64,000 bases of DNA from Gammaproteobacteria bacterium (GTDB lineage Bacteria > Pseudomonadota > Gammaproteobacteria > SZUA-229). The stretch's first letter is position 1; each line of letters opens with the position of its first letter. The DNA lies in the NCBI GenBank assembly GCA_022340645.1, contig JAJDNP010000050.1:1-64000 (forward strand), in the 5' to 3' direction. The notes below the pieces were generated by a model that saw only the letters and a list, made by a program, of their open reading frames with translations, was not told the DNA's origin and did not search any database. Below, in pieces: positions 56,521 through 64,000 of this stretch. The position numbers and the translations under genes were made by a program.

Positions 56521-57303
56521 TTATAGCGTCGAAGGAGGCGCCTTGCCGTATTTGTCGGGATCGATGGTTGTCGTTATATCGGAAAAATCATTGTAATCAA
56601 TGACTCTTTGAGTGTCGGCAGCCAGCTCATAGAGTTCCAGTTTCTGGTAGGATAGCAGCAGAATTTCCAGTGCATCCTTTGTCCATTTGGTATTAGGGTA
56701 ACGTTCAATGACGGCTTTGGCACGTTTCGCTGAGGACAGCCATGACTTACGTTGCATATAGAACTTTGCAATGAGAATTTCTTTTTCAGCCATCTGATTG
56801 CGTAAGTAAATCATGCGCTGATGGGCGTCGCCGGCATATACGCTATTCGGGTAACGGCGCACCAGTGTATCAAAATCATTGAATGCCTGTTCAAGCACGG
56901 CAGGATCATGTTTTGACGGTTCTCTTGGAAACCATGCATCAAGCAATCCCTGGCCGCGATTGAAATTAATCAGCCCTTTCAGGTAATACACATAATCCAT
57001 ATGCGGGTCGCGTGGATGCAGGCGGGCAAAGCGATCTAACGCACTGCTTGCGGAGTCAAGTTCGTCAAATTTGTAATAGGCATAGGCGATATCGAGCTGA
57101 GCCTGTTTTGCATAGGGATCGAAAGGATAGCGTGCTTCCAGGGCTTCAAGATGCTTTACTGCAGTTTCAAATTCAGCCGAATTAATAGCTTGCTGTGCTT
57201 CATCATAAAGCTGTTTTGCAGTGTAATCCGCAGTTTCATCCTTGTCAGCGCCCGCACAGGAAAACAAACTGGCAATCAGTAAAAAAAGAATAAGGAGTCG
57301 CAT
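56521..57303 (-). CDS. bamD: Outer membrane protein assembly factor BamD
   Basis: BamD is the essential lipoprotein of the BAM complex that inserts barrel proteins. The 260-residue precursor has a signal ending ASLFSC at residues 11-16, a somewhat unusual lipobox with Phe before Ser, so the lipid-anchored Cys is residue 16. Five TPR-like repeats follow, with FETAVKHLEALEARYPFDPY, KQAQLDIAYAYYKFDELDSA and YPNSVYAGDAHQRMIYLRN typical of BamD (ComL). It is divergent from rluD, a conserved pairing. Confidence 0.96.
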   Translation of the reverse strand: MRLLILFLLIASLFSCAGADKDETADYTAKQLYDEAQQAINSAEFETAVKHLEALEARYPFDPYAKQAQLDIAYAYYKFDELDSASSALDRFARLHPRDPHMDYVYYLKGLINFNRGQGLLDAWFPREPSKHDPAVLEQAFNDFDTLVRRYPNSVYAGDAHQRMIYLRNQMAEKEILIAKFYMQRKSWLSSAKRAKAVIERYPNTKWTKDALEILLLSYQKLELYELAADTQRVIDYNDFSDITTTIDPDKYGKAPPSTL

Positions 57304-57410
57304 TAAAGAATTTACCCAAAAAATTGCCCAAAGAAATTACCCAAAGAATATACAGGCCATAATCAATGTCGTTAGAATGGCATATTATAACCAAGTTTAT
57401 ATACAGGCGT

Positions 57411-58376
57411 ATGACTGAAGAACCAATAATTAAGACTTTAACCGAAGAATTTGCAGGCAAACGCCTGGACATCGTGCTTGCCGAGTTGTTCCCTGAATAT
57501 TCTCGCAGCAGGCTGAAAACCTGGATTGAGCAGGGCCAGGTACTGGTGAATGGTGAAATTGCCAGGCCGAAGAACAAGGTGCTGGGTGATGAAGTGCTGC
57601 AGCTAACAGTACAGACGATTGAGTCGGATGCCAACTGTGAGGCCGAGGATATCCCTCTTGATATTGTTTATCAGGACGACGACATTATCGTGATAAACAA
57701 ACCGGCAGACTTTGTCGTGCATCCCGCAGCAGGGCATTATAGCGGCACTGTCCAAAATGCACTGTTACATTATGACGAATCACTGGCTTCGGTTCCGCGG
57801 GCAGGTATCGTTCACCGGCTTGATAAGGACACCACCGGCTTAATGGTAGTTGCGCGCAATTTAAGCTCACATAAGTACCTGGTCGAGCAGATTCAGCAGC
57901 ATGATGTTATCAGGGAGTACCAGGCAGTAGTACATGGTGTAATGACGGGGGGCGGCATGGTCAACCAGAAAATCGGGCGCCACCCGCATGACCGCATAAA
58001 AATGGCGGTGACAGATCATGGACGTGAAGCTGTCACGCATTACCGGTTACTTGAGCGTTTTCGTGAACACAGCCATATCAAATTACAGCTTGAGACAGGA
58101 CGTACCCACCAGATCCGAGTCCATATGAATTTCTTACGTCATCCTGTTGTCGGTGACCCCGTATATGCTGGAAGGCATAGAATCCCGGCCGGGGCACAAC
58201 AGGAGTTAGTCGATTATCTTCAGCAATTCAAACGTCAGGCACTGCATGCCTGGAAGTTACGTTTTGCTCATCCGCAACATGGCAATGAAGTTTCATTTGA
58301 AGCACCTTTAGCTGACGACATACAGCAGCTAATTAGCCTGTTGCACAAGGACATGCTGGCGCATGAAGCTAAATAA
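57411..58376 (+). CDS. rluD: 23S rRNA pseudouridine synthase RluD
   Basis: RluD makes pseudouridines 1911, 1915 and 1917 in helix 69 of 23S rRNA. From ATG 57411 it has 321 residues: an S4 RNA-binding domain (RLDIVLAELFPEYSRSRLKT), then the catalytic domain with IVHRLDKDTTGLMVVA holding the catalytic Asp, and KLQLETGRTHQIRVHMNFL. The upstream in-frame ATG at 57366 would add 15 residues before the usual N-terminus and is rejected. The 3' end overlaps pgeF by 14 bases. Confidence 0.95.
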   Translation: MTEEPIIKTLTEEFAGKRLDIVLAELFPEYSRSRLKTWIEQGQVLVNGEIARPKNKVLGDEVLQLTVQTIESDANCEAEDIPLDIVYQDDDIIVINKPADFVVHPAAGHYSGTVQNALLHYDESLASVPRAGIVHRLDKDTTGLMVVARNLSSHKYLVEQIQQHDVIREYQAVVHGVMTGGGMVNQKIGRHPHDRIKMAVTDHGREAVTHYRLLERFREHSHIKLQLETGRTHQIRVHMNFLRHPVVGDPVYAGRHRIPAGAQQELVDYLQQFKRQALHAWKLRFAHPQHGNEVSFEAPLADDIQQLISLLHKDMLAHEAK

Positions 58377-59166
58377 CCGCCAACTGGGTGCTTCCTACCT
58401 GGCCCCAGATTGGCCGAACACCTGTTCCGCTAAACCGGGAAATATCCAGGCCTGCACCACTCTGATTACGGGTGGCAGCAGTAAAGGCGATTACAGCCAG
58501 TTTAACCTGGCGTCACATGTTGGCGACGATGTGCAGGCGGTGAGGGCCAATCGAGCTAAACTGGTTGAAGATTTGAAGCTGCCTTCGGAGCCAGCCTGGC
58601 TGGAGCAGGTACACAGCAATAGGGTTCTTATTGCTGATGACATGGCTGGTAGTTCGGCATCAGGTGATGAGGATTCAGCGCCAGCCATACAGGCCGACGC
58701 CAGTATTGCCAGGACAAAAGGTGTAGTTTGTGCCGTGCTCACAGCCGACTGCCTGCCGGTTTTTTTCTGCAACCGCTACGGTACAGAAGTCGCTGTTGCG
58801 CATGCCGGCTGGCGCGGCCTGCATGCAGGCATTATCAGTAACACAGTAAACACAATGAGTTCTTTAGCTGGGGATATTCTGGTCAGCCTTGGCCCGGCAA
58901 TCGGCGCCAGGGTATTTGAGGTCGGGGATGAGGTTTTTCAGGCCTTTGTCGATAAAGACAGCAAAAATCGGTCTGCTTTTGTAAAAGCTGAAAATAATCG
59001 TTATTTATGTGATATTTATAAATTAGCCACTATCGAATTGCAGTCCGTCGGGGTGACTCAGGTCGCGGGCGGGAGATGCTGTACCTACAGCGAAAGCAAC
59101 CGGTTTTATTCTTACCGCAGGCGGCAAAATACAGGACGAATGGCCAGTATCATATGGATTAGCTGA
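58363..59166 (+). CDS. pgeF: Peptidoglycan-editing and purine nucleoside enzyme PgeF/YfiH
   Basis: The 267-residue zinc protein belongs to the DUF152 (YfiH, laccase-like) family. It removes mis-added L-serine from cell wall precursors in E. coli and acts on purine nucleosides in vitro. Conserved metal and core motifs are ASHVGDD, LTADCLPVFFCN, VAHAGWRGLHAGII, GPAIGARVFEVGDEV and GGRCCTYSESNRFYSYRR. It overlaps rluD by 14 bases, so it is translated from the same message. The two activities are family knowledge, not visible here. Confidence 0.93.
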   Translation: MKLNNRQLGASYLAPDWPNTCSAKPGNIQACTTLITGGSSKGDYSQFNLASHVGDDVQAVRANRAKLVEDLKLPSEPAWLEQVHSNRVLIADDMAGSSASGDEDSAPAIQADASIARTKGVVCAVLTADCLPVFFCNRYGTEVAVAHAGWRGLHAGIISNTVNTMSSLAGDILVSLGPAIGARVFEVGDEVFQAFVDKDSKNRSAFVKAENNRYLCDIYKLATIELQSVGVTQVAGGRCCTYSESNRFYSYRRRQNTGRMASIIWIS

Positions 59167-59307
59167 TTGCCACTCTGCCTGCTTTAGATGACATTAGTCA
59201 ATTTTTATAGATGTTTCCATATGCTGTGCTATATATCAATGACATATTTGCATGTCTTCAAATGAATTGCGCTTAAATTTTAATTTTAAATAATAAAGGT
59301 TTCAAAA

Positions 59308-59730
59308 ATGGCGTTTATCTGCCGATCGATAATAAATACTGTATGTGTTACTGCATTATTGTTCGCGTTGAAGGCCATAGCAGCAGATGATGAATATTTA
59401 AAAATGCTGGAAGCTGAAGCTAAGGGATTAGAGGTCGATAAAAGTGGACAACTTGATCAATCCCAGGAAACCGATGAAGTCTCTCCTGAAAGTATTATGA
59501 ACCTGAACTTAAAGAGTTCGGGTGTCCAGGAAGGCGGTGCGCTACAGCCAGGTTTGAAACAGGAAGAATTTGTCGAAGTCCTTAAGAAGAACTTTTACGG
59601 CAGCTTTGTTTTTTATCAGAAACTGGATTCTATTGATCAACAAACAGTTTATTACAATTACACAAAATCATCACCTGCTTACATTGACTCAATTAGACAG
59701 GATATTCTGGACCATTTAAAAGACAGATAG
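59308..59730 (+). CDS. Exported protein of unknown function
   Basis: I do not recognise this 140-residue protein. It has a signal peptide (about residues 1-25, cleavage in AIAADDE), an acidic Gln/Ser/Glu-rich middle (about 45-75) that looks disordered, and a C-terminal module (about 85-140) with GSFVFYQKLDSIDQQTVYYN and SIRQDILDHLK, which is compact and amphipathic. It has no mature Cys. The next gene, an exported rhodanese, starts 13 bases later, so they form an operon that ends in a strong hairpin. A periplasmic partner role is plausible; no function is shown. Confidence 0.75.
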   Translation: MAFICRSIINTVCVTALLFALKAIAADDEYLKMLEAEAKGLEVDKSGQLDQSQETDEVSPESIMNLNLKSSGVQEGGALQPGLKQEEFVEVLKKNFYGSFVFYQKLDSIDQQTVYYNYTKSSPAYIDSIRQDILDHLKDR

Positions 59731-59743
59731 GCGGAAATAAATT

Positions 59744-60478
59744 ATGTATAAATCATTCGTAAGTGTAATTTTTCTTACTGCAGCTGTCTCTTTTGGCGCG
59801 CAGGCAAAAGATGTTGCAGTGAAAATCACCCAGGACAAGAGCTATAGCACGGTACATGTTGATGGTGAGCTGATAAAAATCTCACGTATTCAGGATACGT
59901 CTCACGTGATCGATGGCTCATATGCCAAAACTTCACGTCCGTGTCCGCCATTTTGTATTAATCCATTACATGTAGATGACAATGTTGAAACTGTTGCAGA
60001 ACTGGAAGTGATTAAATTTATCGAGACGGTTATGTATCGCGGCGATGGCGTTATGATAGATGCGCGTACGTCTAGCTGGTATAAAAAGGGGACGATTCCA
60101 GGTTCTGTAAATATTCCTTTCACTGAATTTGAAAAAGATGCCGATGATCCACAGTTAGCCGAGATCTTGGAAAGTTTCGGCGCGGTTGAACGCAGTGATG
60201 TAAATCCCGTATTACGCATGGTTGAAAATGTCGGCCTGTTAGGTGGTGATGAAAAAACCGACAAGTGGGATTTTACCGATGCTAAAGAATTATTACTGTG
60301 GTGCAATGGGCCATGGTGCGGCCAGTCTCCTCGTGCCATTCGAGGTTTATTAAAAGTGGGTTATCCTGCCGAAAAACTGCACTACTACCGCGGCGGTATG
60401 CAAATGTGGCAATCGTTGGGGCTGACGACAATTAAACCTAAAAGCACCAGTGTTGCCAAAACTGAAGTAAATAAATAA
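59744..60478 (+). CDS. Exported rhodanese-like protein
   Basis: The 244-residue protein has a signal peptide (MYKSFVSVIFLTAAVSFGAQ, cut after QAKD or QA), so it is periplasmic. A first part has a Cys pair in SRPCPPFCINPLHV (about residues 66-80). The rhodanese domain (about 100-230) has VMIDARTSSWYKKGTIPGSV, the strand before the loop, and the active-site loop LLWCNGPWCGQSPRA, where the first Cys is the likely sulfur acceptor. The loop is longer than usual and carries a second Cys, as does the N-terminal CPPFC, suggesting thiol or sulfur-transfer redox chemistry. It forms an operon with the upstream protein. Confidence 0.88.
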   Translation: MYKSFVSVIFLTAAVSFGAQAKDVAVKITQDKSYSTVHVDGELIKISRIQDTSHVIDGSYAKTSRPCPPFCINPLHVDDNVETVAELEVIKFIETVMYRGDGVMIDARTSSWYKKGTIPGSVNIPFTEFEKDADDPQLAEILESFGAVERSDVNPVLRMVENVGLLGGDEKTDKWDFTDAKELLLWCNGPWCGQSPRAIRGLLKVGYPAEKLHYYRGGMQMWQSLGLTTIKPKSTSVAKTEVNK

Positions 60479-60493
60479 AGCACGAAACAGCCA

Positions 60494-60547
60494 CTTGACG
60501 GACATCAAAAATGCCGCTTGAAAGCGGCATTTTTGATGTCCGTCAAG
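60494..60547 (+). terminator. Rho-independent terminator with 26-bp perfect stem
   Basis: Arms 60494-60519 and 60522-60547 are exact complements; the inner half (AATGCCGCTT/AAGCGGCATT) followed by TTTT is a typical terminator, and the outer ATCAAAA/TTTTGAT and TTGACGGAC/GTCCGTCAA halves extend it. It ends the rhodanese operon. Confidence 0.85.
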
Positions 60548-60583
60548 AAAGTGTTGATCTCTGCCTGGGCATCATGATAAATG

Positions 60584-60611
60584 CTTGAAAGATTATTTTC
60601 TGTCCTCATAT
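60584..60611 (+). promoter_or_regulatory. Sigma-32 heat-shock promoter of clpB
   Basis: CTTGAAA at 60584-60590, a 13-base spacer, and CCTCATAT at 60604-60611 match the RpoH consensus (CTTGAAA, 13-14 bases, CCCCATNT) at all but one position. The start site would be about 85 bases before the clpB ATG. This fits ClpB as a heat-shock disaggregase. Confidence 0.85.
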
Positions 60612-60702
60612 AGTAAACAATTCAATTTAAATCCGACTTGCAGCAAGGTGTATGCATGACGCGTGCATAATTGAAACAAGGTAAAACATATGAGACAAGA
60701 TT

Positions 60703-63309
60703 ATGAGAATGGATAAATTAACAACACGATTTCAGTCAGCGCTGGCCGATGCACAGTCTTTAGCCATAGGGCGTGACAATCAGTTTATCGAGGCATCACA
60801 CGTCCTGATGGCGCTGCTTGAACAGGATTCCAGCACGGTCAGTCAGATACTGGCGTCGACTGGCGTTAACATCAATGGACTCAAGGCCAGGGTGAATGAA
60901 AACCTGCAGCGCCTGCCGCAGGTGCAGGGGCATGGCGGTGATGTACAGTTTTCTAACGAAATGATTCGATTGCTAAACCAGACGGATAAACTGGCGCAGC
61001 AGCGTAACGATCAGTTCATATCAAGTGAGCTGTTCTTGCTTGCCCTAGTTGAGGCAAAAACGGCTGTCAGCGAACTTTTAAAATCTGCCGGTGCAGATAA
61101 AAACAGGATAGAGCAGGCTATCAACAATGTGCGTGGTGGAGAGTCGGTGGACGACGCCAATGCAGAAGAAAATCGTCAGGCGCTGGAAAAATATACCATT
61201 GACTTAAGTAAACGCGCAGCAGAGGGCAAGCTTGATCCGGTGATTGGTCGTGATGAAGAGATTCGCCGAACTATTCAGGTACTGCAACGGCGTACGAAAA
61301 ATAACCCGGTATTAATTGGTGAGCCAGGTGTTGGTAAAACGGCGATTATCGAAGGTCTGGCGCAACGTATTTTAAATGGAGAAGTACCAGAAGGTTTAAA
61401 AAGTAAGCGTATCCTGTCGCTTGATATGGGCGCCTTGATTGCCGGTGCAAAATTCCGTGGTGAATTCGAAGAGCGTTTAAAAGCAGTCTTAAAAGATTTA
61501 TCACACCAGGAAGGACAGGTTATACTGTTCATAGATGAATTGCATACCATGGTCGGTGCCGGCAAGGCCGAGGGCGCCATGGATGCAGGTAACATGTTAA
61601 AACCGGCATTAGCTCGCGGTGAGCTGCACTGTGTTGGCGCTACCACGCTCGATGAATACCGTCAGTATATCGAGAAGGACGCGGCACTGGAGCGCCGTTT
61701 CCAGAAGATTCAGGTTGATGAGCCCAGTGTCGAAGATACCGTTGCGATACTTCGCGGTTTGAAAGAACGTTATGAAATACACCATGGCGTAGAAATTACC
61801 GACCCGGCGATTGTCTCGGCTGCTACCCTGTCACACCGTTACATCAGTGATCGCCAGTTGCCGGATAAAGCCATTGATTTGATTGATGAAGCAGCCAGCC
61901 GTATACGTATGGAAATAGATTCCAAGCCCGAGGTCATGGACCGGCTCGACAGGCGCATTATCCAGTTAAAAATTGAACGCGAGGCACTAAAAAAAGATAA
62001 AGACAAGGCTACCTTGCAACGCCTGGAAAACCTTGAGCAGGAATTGACGGATCTTGAAAAAGAATACAATGATTTCGAAGAACGGTGGATGGCAGAAAAA
62101 CTGGCAGTCCAGGGTTCGTCTAACCTGAAAGAAGAACTGGAAGCTGCCAGATTAGAGCTTGAGTCCGCGCGTCGCGCAGGTGATCTCGCACGTATGTCTG
62201 AGTTGCAATACGGTCGCATCCCTGAACTTGAAGCAAAGATTGCACAGGTTGCTGAAGCGGAACTGGCGCGTGATCATAAAACACAGTTGATTCGCAACAA
62301 GGTGACCAGTAACGAGGTGGCGGAAATTGTATCCAGGTGGACCGGTATTCCGCTCAGTAAAATGCTGGAAGGCGAGCAGGAAAAACTGCTGCGTATGGAA
62401 GAAGAAATTGGTAAACAGGTCGTTGGTCAGCAGGAAGCGGTTGCTTCCGTTGCCAATGCCATCCGCCGCTCACGCGCCGGTCTGTCTGATCCGAGCAGGC
62501 CTAACGGTTCCTTCATGTTCTTTGGTCCAACCGGTGTGGGTAAAACCGAACTGACAAAGGCGCTGGCGAAATTCATGTTTGATACTGAAGACGCTATGGT
62601 CCGTATCGATATGTCAGAATACATGGAAAAGCACGCGGTAGCGAGATTGATTGGTGCACCGCCAGGCTATGTGGGTTATGAAGAAGGCGGTTATTTAACC
62701 GAAGCCATCAGGCGTAAGCCGTATTCCGTTATCCTGCTAGATGAGATAGAGAAAGCACATCCTGATGTATTTAATATTTTATTGCAGGTGCTGGATGACG
62801 GCCGTCTCACTGACAGCCAGGGGCGCACCGTTGATTTCAGAAACACGGTTATTATCATGACATCCAACCTGGGCTCACAGCAGATCCAGGAAATGTCAAC
62901 GAAAAATGATTATGAAGGCATGAAGCAGGTAGTGATGCAAATTGTTGCGCAGAACTTCAGGCCGGAATTCATCAACCGTGTGGATGAAACCGTGGTGTTC
63001 CACCCATTAGCCAAAGAACAGATTCGCGAAATTGCGAAAATCCAGCTGCAGCATCTGTCTGCACGCCTGCGGGAACAGGATTTTACTCTGCAAATATCAG
63101 CTGATGCGATAGATGTACTGGGTGAGGCCGGGTTTGATCCGGTTTATGGTGCACGGCCGTTAAAACGTGCAATACAGCAATACATCGAAAATCCGTTAGC
63201 GCAAAAGATACTGAAAGGTGATTACATGCCTGGTGATGTCATTAGTATTACCGCTAGCAATTCAGAGCTGGTGTTTGTGCCTGTTGAGAGAGTGCAGCAG
63301 GCTGGCTAA
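60703..63309 (+). CDS. clpB: Protein disaggregase ClpB
   Basis: ClpB is the hexameric AAA+ unfoldase that, with DnaK, frees proteins from aggregates. The 868-residue protein has an N-domain (1-145; two Clp_N repeats), AAA-1 with [13 protein letters not shown] (near residue 210) and [15 protein letters not shown], a middle coiled coil (about 410-530; [20 protein letters not shown]), AAA-2 with [14 protein letters not shown] (near 610) and [15 protein letters not shown], and a C-terminal D2-small domain. Length is normal. It follows a sigma-32-type promoter and has the [11 protein letters not shown] start typical of the family. Confidence 0.98.
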   Translation: MRMDKLTTRFQSALADAQSLAIGRDNQFIEASHVLMALLEQDSSTVSQILASTGVNINGLKARVNENLQRLPQVQGHGGDVQFSNEMIRLLNQTDKLAQQRNDQFISSELFLLALVEAKTAVSELLKSAGADKNRIEQAINNVRGGESVDDANAEENRQALEKYTIDLSKRAAEGKLDPVIGRDEEIRRTIQVLQRRTKNNPVLIGEPGVGKTAIIEGLAQRILNGEVPEGLKSKRILSLDMGALIAGAKFRGEFEERLKAVLKDLSHQEGQVILFIDELHTMVGAGKAEGAMDAGNMLKPALARGELHCVGATTLDEYRQYIEKDAALERRFQKIQVDEPSVEDTVAILRGLKERYEIHHGVEITDPAIVSAATLSHRYISDRQLPDKAIDLIDEAASRIRMEIDSKPEVMDRLDRRIIQLKIEREALKKDKDKATLQRLENLEQELTDLEKEYNDFEERWMAEKLAVQGSSNLKEELEAARLELESARRAGDLARMSELQYGRIPELEAKIAQVAEAELARDHKTQLIRNKVTSNEVAEIVSRWTGIPLSKMLEGEQEKLLRMEEEIGKQVVGQQEAVASVANAIRRSRAGLSDPSRPNGSFMFFGPTGVGKTELTKALAKFMFDTEDAMVRIDMSEYMEKHAVARLIGAPPGYVGYEEGGYLTEAIRRKPYSVILLDEIEKAHPDVFNILLQVLDDGRLTDSQGRTVDFRNTVIIMTSNLGSQQIQEMSTKNDYEGMKQVVMQIVAQNFRPEFINRVDETVVFHPLAKEQIREIAKIQLQHLSARLREQDFTLQISADAIDVLGEAGFDPVYGARPLKRAIQQYIENPLAQKILKGDYMPGDVISITASNSELVFVPVERVQQAG

Positions 63310-63318
63310 AAAGCACTT

Positions 63319-63405
63319 TAGTCCACGAAACACGCAAATAACGCAAACAATAACTCAATAAATTTAAGTTTTATATTTGCGTTTTTCGCGTTATTTGCGG
63401 ACTAG
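63319..63405. repeat. Family E inverted repeat between convergent genes
   Basis: A left arm near 63319-63349 (starting TAGTCCACGAAACACGCAAA) faces a right arm at 63370-63404 (ATTTGCGTTTTTCGCGTTA then TTTGCGGACTA). The right arm overlaps the stop codon of the EAL gene. Between the 3' ends of clpB and that gene, it may form a transcript end. Confidence 0.7.
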
Positions 63406-64000
63406 TATTTTATTGATCGCTGCGGTACTGATTTTTTTATTTCTTCAATTCGTTCATTGATATCAGTCGGTTTATCCAGATAAAAACCCTGGGCGTAATC
63501 AATGCCGATTTCTTTCAGCTGGTTTAATGTGAATACATTTTCCACATGTTTTGCAATAGTCTCGATATTCATTACTTTGCCTATCTGGCTGATAGCTGAA
63601 ACCATGGCTTTATCGACATTATAATGAGGCATATTCTTGATAATATTGCCGTCGATTTTCAAATAGTCGACATGCAGGTTTTTAATATATGAGAAAGATG
63701 CGGTGCTGGTAGCAAAGTCATCAAGCGCAAACTTTATATTGTGTTTGCGAAGTGCTGAAATGATGCAACTGGTTTGAGTAATATTTTTCACCGCCTGTAT
63801 CTCCGAGATTTCAAGACAAACGGCAGCATGTGCAATATTGTATTTTTTATATTGTTGAGTAATGAAATCGGTGAATTCGTTATTGGTTAACGAGTTAGCT
63901 GAAATGTTTATAAATAGCTGTACACCGCAATCTGGAACAGTCCTGTAAAGAGCAGACAGGTGTTTGAATACTTCTTTTATCACCCAGTGATCGACATCTT
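63402..64000 (-). CDS. EAL-domain protein, C-terminal part (partial, 5' end missing)
   Basis: The frame is open through the window end (DVDHWVIKEVFKHL leads into it), so only about 199 C-terminal residues are seen; the EAL motif itself and any sensor or GGDEF domain lie outside. Present are NISANSL, VCLEISEIQ, FALDDFATSTASFSYIKN, VDYLKIDGNIIKNM and IGIDYAQGFYLDKP. The loop that is DDFG(T/S)G in active phosphodiesterases reads DDFATST, and AE.VE reads AKHVEN. These changes suggest reduced or lost c-di-GMP hydrolysis, perhaps a c-di-GMP receptor. The closest layout known to me is the MorA-like class. Confidence 0.9.
   Translation of the reverse strand, partial: DVDHWVIKEVFKHLSALYRTVPDCGVQLFINISANSLTNNEFTDFITQQYKKYNIAHAAVCLEISEIQAVKNITQTSCIISALRKHNIKFALDDFATSTASFSYIKNLHVDYLKIDGNIIKNMPHYNVDKAMVSAISQIGKVMNIETIAKHVENVFTLNQLKEIGIDYAQGFYLDKPTDINERIEEIKKSVPQRSIKY

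Noticed and set aside
60690-60716. Eight-codon upstream frame before clpB (ATG 60690)
   Set aside because: It could be a leader peptide, but it overlaps the clpB start with no repeated codons or attenuator structure; chance is more likely.

Overview
The window is a contiguous stretch of a gammaproteobacterial chromosome of moderate GC. The evidence is the gene order: rnpB, then an uninterrupted division and cell wall (dcw) cluster from mraZ to ftsZ, then lpxC, a DciA/DUF721 gene, an M23 peptidase, secA and argJ. Next comes a mutT-thiE fusion, zapD, coaE, pilDCB, pilA and pilRS. The last blocks are nadE, bamD/rluD/pgeF and clpB. MurE carries the DNPR motif for meso-diaminopimelate, so this is a Gram-negative cell with DAP-type peptidoglycan, LPS (lpxC), a BAM complex and type IV pili. 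I cannot name the genus.

Layout. 1-7.7 kb: a nucleotidyltransferase cut by the window edge, a cation efflux transporter, a ribosome hibernation factor fused to a cold-shock domain, and a two-gene unit of pyruvate:ferredoxin oxidoreductase plus a dihydroorotate dehydrogenase-like protein. 8.0-13.5 kb: a five-gene minus-strand operon (LolA-like periplasmic protein, two paralogous FtsX-type permeases, LolD-like ATPase, outer membrane barrel) that looks like an uncharacterised inner-to-outer membrane export route. 13.5-16.1 kb: gene-poor DNA with repeats and one porin. 16.1-36.0 kb: rnpB and the dcw cluster with lpxC; many genes overlap by 1-4 bases, and an mra promoter with three MraZ boxes precedes mraZ. 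36.0-43.1 kb: helicase loader, M23 peptidase, SecA, ArgJ and MutT-ThiE. 43.2-54.5 kb: zapD, coaE and the type IV pilus assembly genes, pilin and the PilSR two-component system, with a good sigma-54 promoter upstream of pilA. 54.6-64 kb: NAD synthetase, BamD, RluD, PgeF, an exported pair including a rhodanese, heat-shock ClpB behind a sigma-32-type promoter, and the C-terminal half of an EAL protein.

The most unusual content is not protein coding. Several families of dispersed palindromic elements sit between genes. Two families have two full copies each in this window, and one copy lies inside the export operon. Their arms and inner stems keep base pairing while the sequence differs, which suggests selection on folded RNA or cruciform DNA. 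I found no CRISPR array, no tRNA, no insertion sequence and no obvious defence system. The best candidates for undescribed biology are the LolCDE-like export operon, the exported protein plus rhodanese pair, the HPF-cold-shock fusion and the palindrome families.
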